From Luteibacter sp. (lineage in GTDB: Bacteria; Pseudomonadota; Gammaproteobacteria; Xanthomonadales; Rhodanobacteraceae): a stretch of DNA of 64,000 nt. Shown one piece after another: positions 1-8,412 of the stretch. The first letter of the stretch is position 1, and each line of letters begins with the position of its first letter. A program made the translations under genes and the position numbers. The stretch lies in contig NZ_WNDO01000008.1 of the NCBI RefSeq assembly GCF_009912395.1, positions 62,001 to 126,000 of the forward strand, given 5' to 3'. The notes under the pieces were generated by a model that was given only the letters and a program-made list of their open reading frames with translations, was not told the origin of the DNA and made no database searches.

Positions 1-1
1 A

Positions 2-661
2 AGCGACTGGTTCTGGAAGACCTCCTACCCGACATCGGAGCTGGCTTCCGCGAGCACCATCGTCGAGGACTGGCTGAAGCCTTTCAACCAGAATCACTGC
101 AACCTCATTCTCAACGTCGCGCCCAATCGCGATGGTCGTTTCGACGACAACGCCGTGGCCCGGCTGGCAGAGATCGGTCGCCTGTGGAAGCCGGAGGGCA
201 GCGTGGCGACCATCGATCGCCAGGTGACCATCACCACGCCGAACCTCGCGGCAGGTCGCCCCGCATGGGCCAGCGCGAGCGACGAGGCCGTCGGCCCGGA
301 TCTGGCCTTTGACGACAATCCGCGCACGTTCTGGCTGGCCGACCGTGGCAAGGACGAGGCCTGGGTCGAAGTGCGTTTCGATGCGCCCGTGGTGTTCAAC
401 ACGGTGTCCGTGGTGGAGCCGTTGCATGAGGATGGCTACGGCGACACGAGCCGCATCGCGGCATACAAGGTGCAGGCGTGGCGCGACGGTGCCTGGACGG
501 ATATCGCCAGCGGTGGCACGCCATCCGCTTACCAGTTCCACGAGTTGCCCCCGACCCGCGCCCAGCGCGTGCGTATCTGGATGCGGGGCCGCCAGCCGGG
601 TCTGAGCGAGCTTGGTCTCTATGACGAGCCGCGATCGGGCTCCCCGATCGCGCATGCCTGA
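2..661 (+). CDS. Alpha-L-fucosidase (GH29), C-terminal part with F5/8C-like domain; 5' end outside window
   Basis: The frame is open from the first bases and ends at a TGA. The first ~55 residues match the end of a GH29 catalytic barrel, including the N-x-N-L-I-L-N-V-A-P-N-R-D-G segment typical of alpha-L-fucosidases. The remaining ~140 residues look like a beta-sandwich F5/8C (CBM32-like) domain, with '...DLAFDDNPRTFWLAD...' early and '...VRIWMRGRQPGLSELGLYD' at the end. Such enzymes release terminal fucose from glycans and are usually exported, but the signal peptide lies outside the window. A sugar-type GntR regulator, an alpha-galactosidase and a TonB receptor follow, so this is probably one glycan-utilization locus. 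The catalytic residues cannot be checked here. Confidence 0.85.
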   Translation, partial: SDWFWKTSYPTSELASASTIVEDWLKPFNQNHCNLILNVAPNRDGRFDDNAVARLAEIGRLWKPEGSVATIDRQVTITTPNLAAGRPAWASASDEAVGPDLAFDDNPRTFWLADRGKDEAWVEVRFDAPVVFNTVSVVEPLHEDGYGDTSRIAAYKVQAWRDGAWTDIASGGTPSAYQFHELPPTRAQRVRIWMRGRQPGLSELGLYDEPRSGSPIAHA

Positions 662-711
662 CGAAAGGCCGGCGCCTCGTCTATTGGGGTGATATCGCGA
701 AAACCTGAACT

Positions 712-739
712 GTAGGAGCGCGCTTGCGCGCGATCCTAC
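712..739. repeat. REP-like palindrome, type A, single copy
   Basis: This copy starts with GTAGGAGCGCGCTTGCGCGC and closes with GATCCTAC, so GTAGGA pairs with TCCTAC around a GCGCGC-TT-GCGCGC core. It lies between the fucosidase stop and the GntR gene. The same family recurs at 12801-12868, 14154-14197 and 37869-38229. Confidence 0.85.
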
Positions 740-822
740 AACCCATAGCGGGACTATTGGACGAAAATAGCGGGCTCTTTCCGTTTGTGCGCGATTTGAT
801 ACAATTTTCCGCGTACGATGGG

Positions 823-835
823 TTTGTATGACAAA
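823..835. promoter_or_regulatory. Candidate GntR operator (TTTGT-ATG-ACAAA)
   Basis: A perfect 5-3-5 palindrome, TTTGTATGACAAA, lies about 70 bp upstream of the chosen GntR start. Short TTGT-N3-ACAA palindromes are plausible for FadR-subfamily regulators, so autoregulation is inferred. A possible -10 (TACAAT, 800-805) lies just upstream; no convincing -35 accompanies it. Confidence 0.35.
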
Positions 836-904
836 TGCCACGCGCCGAGATGCAAGGATTCGACGGTCCCGTTGCCGGGTGGGTACCCAAAGGAAACCGA
901 GCGG

Positions 905-1618
905 ATGGTGAAATTCGCAGTCGTCCGTAATCTGCACCGCCAGGTCGTACAGGAGCTGGGGCGACGGATCATCAGCGGGGAATGGGGCGCGGGCCAGTAT
1001 CTTCCCCGTGAAGACGCGCTTGCCGAAAGCATGAACGTCAGCCGCACGGCCCTCCGTGAAGCCATGAAGGTGCTCTCCGCCAAGGGCCTGATCGAATCAC
1101 GACAGCGCTCCGGCACACGCGTGCGCGAGGAAATCCACTGGAACCAGCTGGATTCCGACGTGCTGGCGTGGCGATGCGAGTCCATGCCCACGGAAAGCTT
1201 CATCGAGAAGCTCGTGGAGATGCGCGAGGTGATCGAGCCGTCCGCGGCCGCCGCTGCCGCGCGTCGTCGCAGCGACGAGCAACTGCTCGCCATCGAGGCC
1301 GCCTACGAGGGCATGGCCGCCGCCGACGACCTGGATGCCTGGGCGGAAGCCGATCTCGCGTTCCACCATGCGGTGCTGGCCGCCACCAACAACGAGCTGA
1401 TGGCGTCGCTGTTCTCGGTGATCGAGACCGCACTCGGCACATACTTCGTGCTGTCGGCGCGCAATGCCGGCAACTTCAAGAACGCGCTTCCGCAGCACTA
1501 CAAGGTCTATGAGGCCATACGTCGACGCCACCCCGAGGTGGCGCGGGAGGCCATGAGCAAGATGGTGTCCGATTCGCGCAACAACATCCGCAAGCAGCGG
1601 GCAGTCGGCAAGCGCTGA
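905..1618 (+). CDS. GntR-family (FadR/FCD) transcriptional regulator
   Basis: This 237-residue protein has an N-terminal winged helix-turn-helix (residues ~8-75), recognizable from 'LPREDALAESMNVSRTALRE', and a C-terminal all-helical FCD ligand domain. In the FCD domain, 'EVIEPSAAAAAARR', a D-x-x-F-H motif ('DLAFHHAVLAA') and a later His-containing helix fit the metal/ligand pocket. The ATG at 905 is chosen because an AAAGGA Shine-Dalgarno sequence precedes it; the frame stays open upstream to an ATG at 818, but that extension has no family support. FCD regulators often sense sugar acids or related carboxylates and repress catabolic genes. Its position between a fucosidase and a convergent alpha-galactosidase/receptor pair suggests it controls this sugar locus; the effector is unknown. 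Confidence 0.85.
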   Translation: MVKFAVVRNLHRQVVQELGRRIISGEWGAGQYLPREDALAESMNVSRTALREAMKVLSAKGLIESRQRSGTRVREEIHWNQLDSDVLAWRCESMPTESFIEKLVEMREVIEPSAAAAAARRRSDEQLLAIEAAYEGMAAADDLDAWAEADLAFHHAVLAATNNELMASLFSVIETALGTYFVLSARNAGNFKNALPQHYKVYEAIRRRHPEVAREAMSKMVSDSRNNIRKQRAVGKR

Positions 1619-1642
1619 GCTGCGCCGGGATTTCCATGCGTT

Positions 1643-1672
1643 AAAAAGGGGGAGGGCGACCTCCCCCTTTTT
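1643..1672. terminator. Bidirectional intrinsic terminator
   Basis: A perfect 13-bp stem, AAAAAGGGGGAGG / CCTCCCCCTTTTT, closes a GCGA loop. The T-tract on one strand is mirrored by an A-tract on the other, so it can end both the GntR gene and the convergent alpha-galactosidase gene. Confidence 0.9.
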
Positions 1673-1684
1673 CGTGTCACCCAA

Positions 1685-2887
1685 TCACTGGCTGATGCGA
1701 TACATCACGGTGGCATGCGGTTCAAGCTTCGTCTTGATCGAGCCGTCGCCCTTGGTGTCCGTATGGGTCCACAGGTCGCGCAGGGTGTAGCTGCCGCCGG
1801 TCTTCAGGCCGATTTCCTTCGGTGTGACGGTGACGTCCTTCGCCGCGTTGCCTTCGTTGAAGACCGCCACGGCGTGACCACCGTCCTTGAGCGGCTTGAC
1901 GATGACATGGATGCCGCCTGCATCGCGCACCTGCTTGCCCTGGACGCCCAGCGGATCCTGGTCGATCGCGATGACGTCCTTATTCAGCAGGATCTGCAGG
2001 GCTTCCGGCTTGATCGTGCGCAGGTCGGTGCCGATAAGCAGCGGCGAGGCCATGATCGCCCACAGGCTGAAGTGGCTGCGGTACTCGACATCGGTCATGC
2101 CGCCGTTACCCACCTCAAGCATGTCGGGGTCATTCCAGTGCCCGAGGCTGGCGTAGCGATCCAGCACCACGTTCTGCTTGAAGATCTTCAGCATGGACGC
2201 GTAGGTATCGGTGATGTCTCCCGTGGTGCGCCAGGACTGCGCGTCCACCGGCGCCTTGCCGGCCCACAGCCAGGGCTTGTTCTCGCCCCATTCGCAGACG
2301 CTGAAGAAGATCGGGCGTCCTGTGGCACGCAACGCGTCGGCCATGTCCTTGTAGCGCTTCTTCGCGTCGATCTTCTGGTTGTTGCAGTTGTCGTACTTCA
2401 GGTAGTCGACATGCCAGGAGGCGAACGTGGCGGCGTCGTCCTTCTCGTGCCCCAGGCCACCGGGAAATCCGCGGTTTTCCTGCAACGGCTCGCAGGTCGA
2501 CGTACCGGCGCTGGAGTAGAGGCCGAACTTCAGTCCGCGCTGGTGAATGTAGTCGGCCAGCGCGGCGATGCCGCTGGGGAAGCGCTTGGGGTTGGGCGTC
2601 AGGTGGCCGTCCTTGTCGCGCTGCCAGTTGGCCCAGCAGTCATCCACGTTGACGTACTGGTAGCCCGCGTCCTTCAGGCCCAGGCTGATGAACTTATCGG
2701 CGATGCCGCGGATCATGCCTTCATCGAACTCGTCGCGGCAGTGCGTGGAGTTCCAGTTGTTGAAGCCCATCTGGGGCAACTGGGGCGTGGCCTCGTCGGC
2801 CTGGACCGGCGTGGTGGCAATGGCCAGGGCACACATGAGCGTGCCGAAACCCGTGGCGCGCAGGAGGCTTGCAATGGAACCGTTCAT
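1685..2887 (-). CDS. Alpha-galactosidase (GH27), exported
   Basis: This 400-residue protein begins with a signal peptide (residues 1-30, cleavage near TTPVQA-DE). The GH27 barrel follows, opening with 'PQMGFNNWNSTHC'. The expected nucleophile is D166 in 'YLKYDNC' and the acid/base is D224 in 'SWRTTGDI'; the 'VDDCW' motif (residues 81-85) is also intact. The enzyme hydrolyses terminal alpha-galactosyl residues of oligosaccharides or glycans, probably in the periplasm. The ATG at 2887 is preceded by GGGGAT, while the longer upstream frame has no signal-peptide logic. It lies 61 bp downstream of a TonB receptor on the same strand, so receptor and enzyme probably form an uptake-and-degradation unit. 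Confidence 0.92.
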   Translation of the reverse strand: MNGSIASLLRATGFGTLMCALAIATTPVQADEATPQLPQMGFNNWNSTHCRDEFDEGMIRGIADKFISLGLKDAGYQYVNVDDCWANWQRDKDGHLTPNPKRFPSGIAALADYIHQRGLKFGLYSSAGTSTCEPLQENRGFPGGLGHEKDDAATFASWHVDYLKYDNCNNQKIDAKKRYKDMADALRATGRPIFFSVCEWGENKPWLWAGKAPVDAQSWRTTGDITDTYASMLKIFKQNVVLDRYASLGHWNDPDMLEVGNGGMTDVEYRSHFSLWAIMASPLLIGTDLRTIKPEALQILLNKDVIAIDQDPLGVQGKQVRDAGGIHVIVKPLKDGGHAVAVFNEGNAAKDVTVTPKEIGLKTGGSYTLRDLWTHTDTKGDGSIKTKLEPHATVMYRISQ

Positions 2888-2948
2888 CGATGATCCCCGA
2901 TTCGGTGGAAGAGGGTACATAGTGCCGTCGTCGTCATGGTGCTTCCCA

Positions 2949-5855
2949 TCAGAAGGTGCCGCGGACGCCGACGGTATACACGGTGCCGTCCGCTTCGGCA
3001 TACAGGAAGCGGTTGCGATACACCGAGTAGTCGTACAGGTGCTCGTGGGTCAGGTTGGTGCCCGATACGAACAGCGACAGGTGCTTGTTGAAGGCGTAGC
3101 TGGCGCTCAGGTCGACCTGGCCGTACGAGGTACGGGTGGCCGGCTGCGCACCCGCGCCATAGGAGATGTTTTCCAGGTAGGAGCCTCGCCAGTTGTAGGC
3201 CACGCGGACCTGCACGGGGCCCTTCTCGTAGTACGCGCTCAGGTTGGCCGAGTTGCCGATGCCGGGCACGGCGAACTTGCCGGACGTGGCGATCACGCCG
3301 GGGCTGAGCGACGTGCTGCTGGACACATGCGTGTAGTTGAACGCCATGCCGAGGCCATCGAACGGATCCGGCAGGACATTCTTGAACTGGTAGTTGAAGG
3401 TCAGTTCTTCGCCGTAGATGTTCGACGAGTTCAGGTTGACGGGCTGGGTGAGCGTCCAGATGAACGGCTTGCCGGTGTTCTGGTCGGTCAGGAACGGGAA
3501 GGGCGTGCTGACCAGGGTGCTGAAGTTGCTGACTTTCTTGTAGAAGCCTTCGAGGGCGAGGTAGCTGGCGTCGTCGATGTACCACTCCAGGCCCATATCG
3601 AAGTTGCGCGACGTGTACGGCTGAAGGTTCGGGTTGCCCTGCGAGATGGTCAGCGAGTTCGGGCGCGTGCCGAAGCCCTTGTTGTAGTAAAGGTTGCTCA
3701 GCTCGGGCGGGGTCAGCGACTTCGACACCGAGGCGCGGTACACCAGGTTGTCTAGCAGGTTCAGCTTGAAGTTCACCGACGGTAGCCACTTGTGGTATCC
3801 GCCGTTGGCCGACTGCGGCGCCAGCGGGCCATACGTTACCTGGCCGTTACTGGTGTCGCTCGGATCGACGTAGTAACTGACGGGCGGCTGGTTGATCGCC
3901 GTGGAGGTGGAGGTCACGTTGAGGTAGCGGACGCCGATGTCCAGCGCCCAGGGCTTGTCCCACATCGTGCCTTCGAGCATCGCCTTGGCGAAGAACGACT
4001 TCTCCTTCTCGCCCACCTTGTTGTAGCTGCCGGGATTGGGCGCGGCGTCGAGCGTGCCGCCGTTGCCGGCCAGGCCCGCGAGCAGGGCGTTGCGCTTGTC
4101 CGCGGGCAGCTGGTTATAGGCGGCCGGTGATGCGAGCCAGGCGAGATAGGCGCGCGGATCGTACTGGATCCACTGCGACGGCAGGCCGGGCGAGGAAACG
4201 CCCGAGATCTTCTTCGGCGCGTTGTAGATGTATGCGCCGACGGCATCCGGCGGCACGGTGATGTTGTAGCCGCAATAGGCGTTGCAGAGGATGCCGTTCG
4301 GCGTGCCCCAGCTGACCGACTTGACCGACTGGTCGTTGTACTGGCCGCCGAATTCCAGTCGGGTGAGGGTGCCGTCGTGGAAGCTCTTGTCGAACTTGAT
4401 CTGATACTGGTTGACCTTGTTGGTCACGTTGTTGCCCGAACCGGCGTTGCAGCAATGCGCCTTCAGGTTGTTCGGGTCGGTCGACGACAGGATGTTGCTG
4501 TAGCTTGGCGGCTGGTTGTCGCCACCGTTGGTCCAGGTGGGGTTGGTGCCGAAGTTCTTGGCGCCGATCACGAGGAAGTAGCCGTTGGGGCTTTGCTTGT
4601 TCCAGGCCTTGGAGCTGGAGATATCCAGGCTGATCTTGGTGTCCGGGTCGACGTCGAAGCCGAGGTTCAGGCCGTTCTGGTAGCTCTTCTCGTAGCTGGG
4701 AATGAACGACATGACATAGTCATTCGCCATGACGTTCGGGCCGGACCCATTGCGCGTGAAGCTGAGCGCGGTGTTGTTGGCGTCCGTGGTGATCGAGTTG
4801 ATGTCGGCGGTGTTGCCGTACTGGCCGAACTCATGCTCCAGCGAATCGACCTTGTAGCTGGAGAACAAGGTATCGAACTGCACCGTCAGCTGGTCGATGG
4901 GCTTCCAGTCGACCGCGCCGCTGAAGCCCTTGCGGGTGCGGGTTTCGTCGAGGACGTTGCTGGCCAGGGTCTCCGGCACCGCCACGTTCGTGTAGTTAGG
5001 GTTGCTCAGGTTGGACAGCTTGGAGATGTCCTGGTTGGCGTACCAGGAGTTCGCCTGCGTGTTGAGCTGGGTGTCCTTGCGCTTGTAGTAGGTGGCCGAG
5101 GCCATCCAGCCGAAGGTATGGTCGGCATTGGTCCAGCCGAGCAGGCCGGAGGCTTTCGGCGTGGTCTTGCCTTGCCAGTCGCCGGTGAGGTTGCTGTTGA
5201 CGCCCGCGGCGCTCCACGCGCCATGGTAGCCACTGAAATCCAGCGGGCGAGCCGTCTGGATGTCGACGACGCCACCAATGTCGACCTCGGTGATGTCCGC
5301 CGACGAGGTCTTGTGGACCTGGGCGACACTGATGATTTCCGACGGGAGCACGTCGAAGTTGAAGGCGCGCGAGCCGGAGGCCGTCGCCATCTTGCGACCG
5401 TTGACGGTCACGGCGACGAACTCCGGACCAAAGCCGCGCACGGCGATCTGGCTGGATTCACCGCCGCTACGGTTCACCGATACGCCCGGTACGCGCTGTA
5501 GCGCGTCGGCCACGTTGGGATCGGGGAACTTGCCAGCTTCCTCGGCGGAAATCGAGTCGACGACGTTGACCGAGTCCTGCTTGATCGCCTGGGCACGCTG
5601 AAGCGCGGCGAGCTGGCCGGTGACGGCGACGCCCCCCAGCTCGGTGACCTTCTTTTCGTCCGTCTGGTCCGTCGCACCCTTCTTTTTCGGATCGGGAGAG
5701 GTGGTCTTGCCCGCGGGCGTGGCGGACTGCGCGTCGTTTGTCGGCGCAGGCGTGGCGGCTTGCGCATAGGCGTGCGCGCCATAGCCGGCCGTGCAGGCCA
5801 TACCCATCGTCATCAAAGCCTTGCGCAGCGCCAAGGCCATTTTCGTTTGTTGCAT
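2949..5855 (-). CDS. TonB-dependent receptor, Xanthomonas/Caulobacter carbohydrate type
   Basis: This 968-residue outer-membrane protein has a signal peptide (1-31, 'HAYAQA'), a low-complexity linker, a TonB-box-like stretch around residues 70-80 (TELGGVAVTG), a plug domain starting near residue 90 ('FPDPNVADALQRVPGVSV', 'IAVRGFGPEFVAVTVNGRKM') and a 22-stranded barrel ending in 'TVYTVGVRGTF', with a C-terminal Phe. No STN signalling domain is present. The very long barrel and plug style match the Xanthomonas-type carbohydrate receptors. GGAAGG precedes the ATG. The alpha-galactosidase follows on the same strand, which suggests that the substrate is a galactose-containing oligosaccharide (inference). 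Confidence 0.93.
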   Translation of the reverse strand: MQQTKMALALRKALMTMGMACTAGYGAHAYAQAATPAPTNDAQSATPAGKTTSPDPKKKGATDQTDEKKVTELGGVAVTGQLAALQRAQAIKQDSVNVVDSISAEEAGKFPDPNVADALQRVPGVSVNRSGGESSQIAVRGFGPEFVAVTVNGRKMATASGSRAFNFDVLPSEIISVAQVHKTSSADITEVDIGGVVDIQTARPLDFSGYHGAWSAAGVNSNLTGDWQGKTTPKASGLLGWTNADHTFGWMASATYYKRKDTQLNTQANSWYANQDISKLSNLSNPNYTNVAVPETLASNVLDETRTRKGFSGAVDWKPIDQLTVQFDTLFSSYKVDSLEHEFGQYGNTADINSITTDANNTALSFTRNGSGPNVMANDYVMSFIPSYEKSYQNGLNLGFDVDPDTKISLDISSSKAWNKQSPNGYFLVIGAKNFGTNPTWTNGGDNQPPSYSNILSSTDPNNLKAHCCNAGSGNNVTNKVNQYQIKFDKSFHDGTLTRLEFGGQYNDQSVKSVSWGTPNGILCNAYCGYNITVPPDAVGAYIYNAPKKISGVSSPGLPSQWIQYDPRAYLAWLASPAAYNQLPADKRNALLAGLAGNGGTLDAAPNPGSYNKVGEKEKSFFAKAMLEGTMWDKPWALDIGVRYLNVTSTSTAINQPPVSYYVDPSDTSNGQVTYGPLAPQSANGGYHKWLPSVNFKLNLLDNLVYRASVSKSLTPPELSNLYYNKGFGTRPNSLTISQGNPNLQPYTSRNFDMGLEWYIDDASYLALEGFYKKVSNFSTLVSTPFPFLTDQNTGKPFIWTLTQPVNLNSSNIYGEELTFNYQFKNVLPDPFDGLGMAFNYTHVSSSTSLSPGVIATSGKFAVPGIGNSANLSAYYEKGPVQVRVAYNWRGSYLENISYGAGAQPATRTSYGQVDLSASYAFNKHLSLFVSGTNLTHEHLYDYSVYRNRFLYAEADGTVYTVGVRGTF

Positions 5856-5918
5856 GACTACCTTCCCATCTCGGTGGAATACGCGTCAGACATGCATACG
5901 GCCCTACCGTCCAGTACT

Positions 5919-5969
5919 CACCGTCGATCGTTACGTCTGTAACGATCGACGGTGTCGACATCGATGTCG
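5919..5969. promoter_or_regulatory. 16-bp inverted repeat plus adjacent 14-bp palindrome upstream of the receptor
   Basis: CACCGTCGATCGTTAC (5919-5934) is repeated exactly in inverted orientation at 5939-5954 around a GTCT spacer. One base further on is the perfect palindrome CGACATCGATGTCG (5956-5969). The pair lies 64-114 bp upstream of the receptor start, in the region shared with the divergent fluoride transporter. An operator, or an RNA hairpin in the receptor leader, are both possible. Confidence 0.5.
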
Positions 5970-6135
5970 CCCCTTGTCCCCGACGGAAACTGCCGTCTGC
6001 CCCATTTGTAGTATTTTAAGATAATACCCAGGAGGCGCACTCTCACAAGCTGCGATGCAGCATGGGCGCGGCGGCGGGTGCGCGTCGGTCAGGCGACGCC
6101 TTTACCGGCATATGGATGGCCCATTAAACTGTCGG

Positions 6136-6216
6136 CACGGAGATGGCATGCCTCCGCGAACCGCCCTCGGGCTGATGATGCCTACGTATCCTGGAGCTTC
6201 CGGGGCGTAGGCTTTT
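6136..6216 (+). promoter_or_regulatory. Fluoride riboswitch (crcB motif) with terminator expression platform
   Basis: The segment GGAGATGGCATGCCTCC (6139-6155), then GCG, AACCGCC (6159-6165), a short loop and GCTGATGATGCCTACG (6171-6186) follow the crcB-motif consensus. GGAG pairs with CTCC, and GGCAT (6145-6149) can pair with ATGCC (6178-6182) as the long-range interaction. The expression platform overlaps this: GCCTACG (6180-6186) pairs with CGTAGGC (6206-6212) and is followed by TTTT, an intrinsic terminator. Fluoride binding would hold ATGCC in the aptamer and let transcription continue. The gene downstream is a fluoride-type CLC protein, which independently supports the call. Confidence 0.93.
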
Positions 6217-6269
6217 GCGCCATGCGTACCGGTTTCCAGGTGTTTCCACGACACAACCTGGATAGTCGC

Positions 6270-7586
6270 ATGCAACGTTTTCGTTCCCTTGAGCAATGGG
6301 AGCTGCTTCCCTACATGGGCAAGTGGCTGCTCATCGCGTCGGTCGCCGCCACGCTTGCCGGCACCGCTTCCGCACTCTTCCTCATGGCACTGGAGTGGGC
6401 CACGGCCACCCGCGAGGCAAGCTCATGGCTGATAGTCCTCCTTCCCCTGGCGGGCTTCGCGGTGGGCTGGGTCTACCACCGCACGGGCAAGCCGGTGGAG
6501 GGTGGCAACAACCTCATCATCGACGAGATACACGACCCGCGTAAGGTCATTCCACGGCGCATGCTGCCGTTGGTGTTCGTCGGCACGGTCGTTTCCCATC
6601 TTTTTGGCGCGTCGGTCGGACGCGAGGGCACGGCGGTGCAGATGGGCGCGGCGCTGGCGGATCGCCTGACGCCCTTGTTCCGGCTTCGTCCGGAGGATCG
6701 CCGGATGCTCCTGATGGTGGGCATGAGCGGCGGTTTTGCGGCGGTGTTCGGCACGCCGCTGGCGGGGGCCTTGTTCGGACTCGAGGTGCTGGCCATCGGA
6801 CGGATGCGTTACGACGCGTTGTTTCCCTGTGTCATCGCCGCGATCGTGGCGGACCGGGTCTGCGCCGCGTGGGGTGTGCATCACACAGCCTATGTCGTCG
6901 ACCGGGTGTCTGTGCTGACGATGACGTCCGCGCTCTGCGTCATGCTGGCAGGCATCGTGTTCGGCCTGGCCGGCCTGATCTTCGCGACCGCCACACACTG
7001 GCTCGGCGCGAGGATGAAACGGTGGATTCCCTATGCGCCCTTGCGTCCGTTAGTGGGCGGCGCGGTCATCGCACTGTCGGTCTTCGTGCTGCATACCTAT
7101 CGTTATATAGGCCTCGGCATCCCGACCATCGTCGAGGCGTTCGCCCATCCCCTGGCACCCTGGGATTTCGCCGGCAAGTTCGCCTACACGGTCGCGTCGC
7201 TGGCGTCTGGCTTCAAGGGAGGCGAGGTCACGCCGCTGTTCTATATCGGGGCGACGCTGGGTAATGCATTGGCGCCATGGCTACACCTGCCGGTGGCGAT
7301 GCTCGCCGGGCTGGGATTCGTGGCGGTGTTCGCGGGGGCGGCCAACGTGCCCCTGGCCTGTACGGTCATGGCCATCGAGCTGTTCGGGCCCGCCATCGCG
7401 CCATTCGCTGCCATCGCCTGCGTGGTCAGCTACATGTGTTCCGGCCATGCCGGCATCTACCACGCCCAGCGGCTGGGGCGCGCGAAGCATGTCAGGCACC
7501 TTCCCGAAGATCTCCGACTGGGCGAGATGCGGGCGTATCGTAAGGAGGGCGACAAAAGAAATGTGAACGGCCAGGCAGCGGACTAG
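6270..7586 (+). CDS. eriC(F): Fluoride/proton antiporter of the CLC-F type
   Basis: This 438-residue protein has about ten membrane segments and the CLC fold. Instead of the chloride-type G-S-G-I-P and G-K/R-E-G-P motifs it has 'EGGNNLIIDEI' (77-87) and G117-R-E-G-T121, with E119 at the gating-glutamate position. These substitutions are, to my knowledge, the hallmark of fluoride-exporting CLC-F proteins; 'GGEVTPLFYIGATLGNA' is the later pore motif. The role is export of fluoride from the cytoplasm in exchange for protons. The ATG at 6270 is chosen because earlier in-frame starts lie inside or hard against the riboswitch terminator; its RBS is weak. A start at 6222 remains possible. Confidence 0.9.
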   Translation: MQRFRSLEQWELLPYMGKWLLIASVAATLAGTASALFLMALEWATATREASSWLIVLLPLAGFAVGWVYHRTGKPVEGGNNLIIDEIHDPRKVIPRRMLPLVFVGTVVSHLFGASVGREGTAVQMGAALADRLTPLFRLRPEDRRMLLMVGMSGGFAAVFGTPLAGALFGLEVLAIGRMRYDALFPCVIAAIVADRVCAAWGVHHTAYVVDRVSVLTMTSALCVMLAGIVFGLAGLIFATATHWLGARMKRWIPYAPLRPLVGGAVIALSVFVLHTYRYIGLGIPTIVEAFAHPLAPWDFAGKFAYTVASLASGFKGGEVTPLFYIGATLGNALAPWLHLPVAMLAGLGFVAVFAGAANVPLACTVMAIELFGPAIAPFAAIACVVSYMCSGHAGIYHAQRLGRAKHVRHLPEDLRLGEMRAYRKEGDKRNVNGQAAD

Positions 7587-7636
7587 GCATCCGCAAGGAC
7601 TTTCATGGAGCCAATATGGAGGTTCGGTGGAGGTTG

Positions 7637-7652
7637 TGTCGAGCGCTCGACA
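7637..7652. promoter_or_regulatory. Perfect 16-bp palindrome upstream of the response regulator
   Basis: TGTCGAGCGCTCGACA is a perfect palindrome 53 bp before the response-regulator start and 51 bp after the CLC stop. It could be an autoregulatory operator or a hairpin ending the fluoride transcript; no T-tract follows, which slightly favours an operator. Confidence 0.35.
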
Positions 7653-7704
7653 TCGCAAAAACATGTGATAAAACGGCCACTTCGTATTGTCGGGTACGTA
7701 GTGG

Positions 7705-8412
7705 ATGAGCAGGGTCCGTAGCGAGCGTGTCGTACTGATCGCGGAGGATCAGCCTGAGATAGCGGACATCCTCAAATCGTACCTGGAGCGGGAAGGGTAC
7801 CGGGTGATCGTGGCGAGCGACGGTTTCCAGGCTATCGACCTGCATGGTCGCTTCAAGCCCGATCTGATCCTCCTCGATGTGCTCATGCCCAACATGAGTG
7901 GCTGGGAGGTGCTGACCGAGATCCGGCGCCGTGGCGATACGCCGGTGATCATGGTGACCGCCCGTGACGACAATTCCGACAAGATATCGGCCTTGCGCAT
8001 CGGTGCGGACGACTACGTCACCAAGCCGTTCGATCCCGGCGAGGCCGTGGCCCGCGTGGGCGCGGTGCTTCGCCGCGCGCATCCGGAGGCGGGTCAGGCC
8101 ACCGTTTTACGCATCGGTGGCGTGGAGATCGACGAGGACCAGCACGCGATCTACGTGCTCGATGGCGAGTCGCGGCAGTTCATCGTGACCACCGCGACCG
8201 AGTTCCGCCTGCTTGCACGCATGGCACGATCGCCCATGCGCGTCTTCACCCGTTCCGAATTGCTGGCGTCCTGCCTGCCGGAAGGCGACGCGATGGAGCG
8301 CACGGTGGACAGCCACCTGAGCAAGCTGCGCAAGAAGCTGGAGGACGCGGGCGTGCAGGGCGTGCCACATAGCGTACGAGGCGTGGGCTACCGCATCGCG
8401 GCGATGCCCTGA
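7705..8412 (+). CDS. OmpR/PhoB-family response regulator (BaeR/AdeR-like)
   Basis: This 235-residue protein has a receiver domain with the acidic pair E14-D15, phospho-acceptor D58 ('LILLDVLMP'), T85 and K107 ('VTKPFD'). A winged-helix DNA-binding domain follows (residues ~133-233), ending in 'RTVDSHLSKLRKKL...VRGVGYRI'. Its partner histidine kinase starts at the last base of its stop codon (TGATG overlap), so the two are translationally coupled. The closest familiar architecture is the BaeR/AdeR group, which often controls envelope stress or efflux. The TonB receptor downstream could be a target, but this is inference. Confidence 0.93.
   Translation: MSRVRSERVVLIAEDQPEIADILKSYLEREGYRVIVASDGFQAIDLHGRFKPDLILLDVLMPNMSGWEVLTEIRRRGDTPVIMVTARDDNSDKISALRIGADDYVTKPFDPGEAVARVGAVLRRAHPEAGQATVLRIGGVEIDEDQHAIYVLDGESRQFIVTTATEFRLLARMARSPMRVFTRSELLASCLPEGDAMERTVDSHLSKLRKKLEDAGVQGVPHSVRGVGYRIAAMP

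Noticed and set aside
1715..2893. Long open frames antisense to the alpha-galactosidase, TonB receptors, cusA and other genes
   Set aside because: They mirror high-GC codon structure of the real genes on the other strand, have Arg/Val/Gly-biased composition and no RBS or family likeness.
6078..6269. N-terminal extension of the CLC protein (64 residues)
   Set aside because: This stretch is the fluoride riboswitch and its terminator; it does not look like protein.
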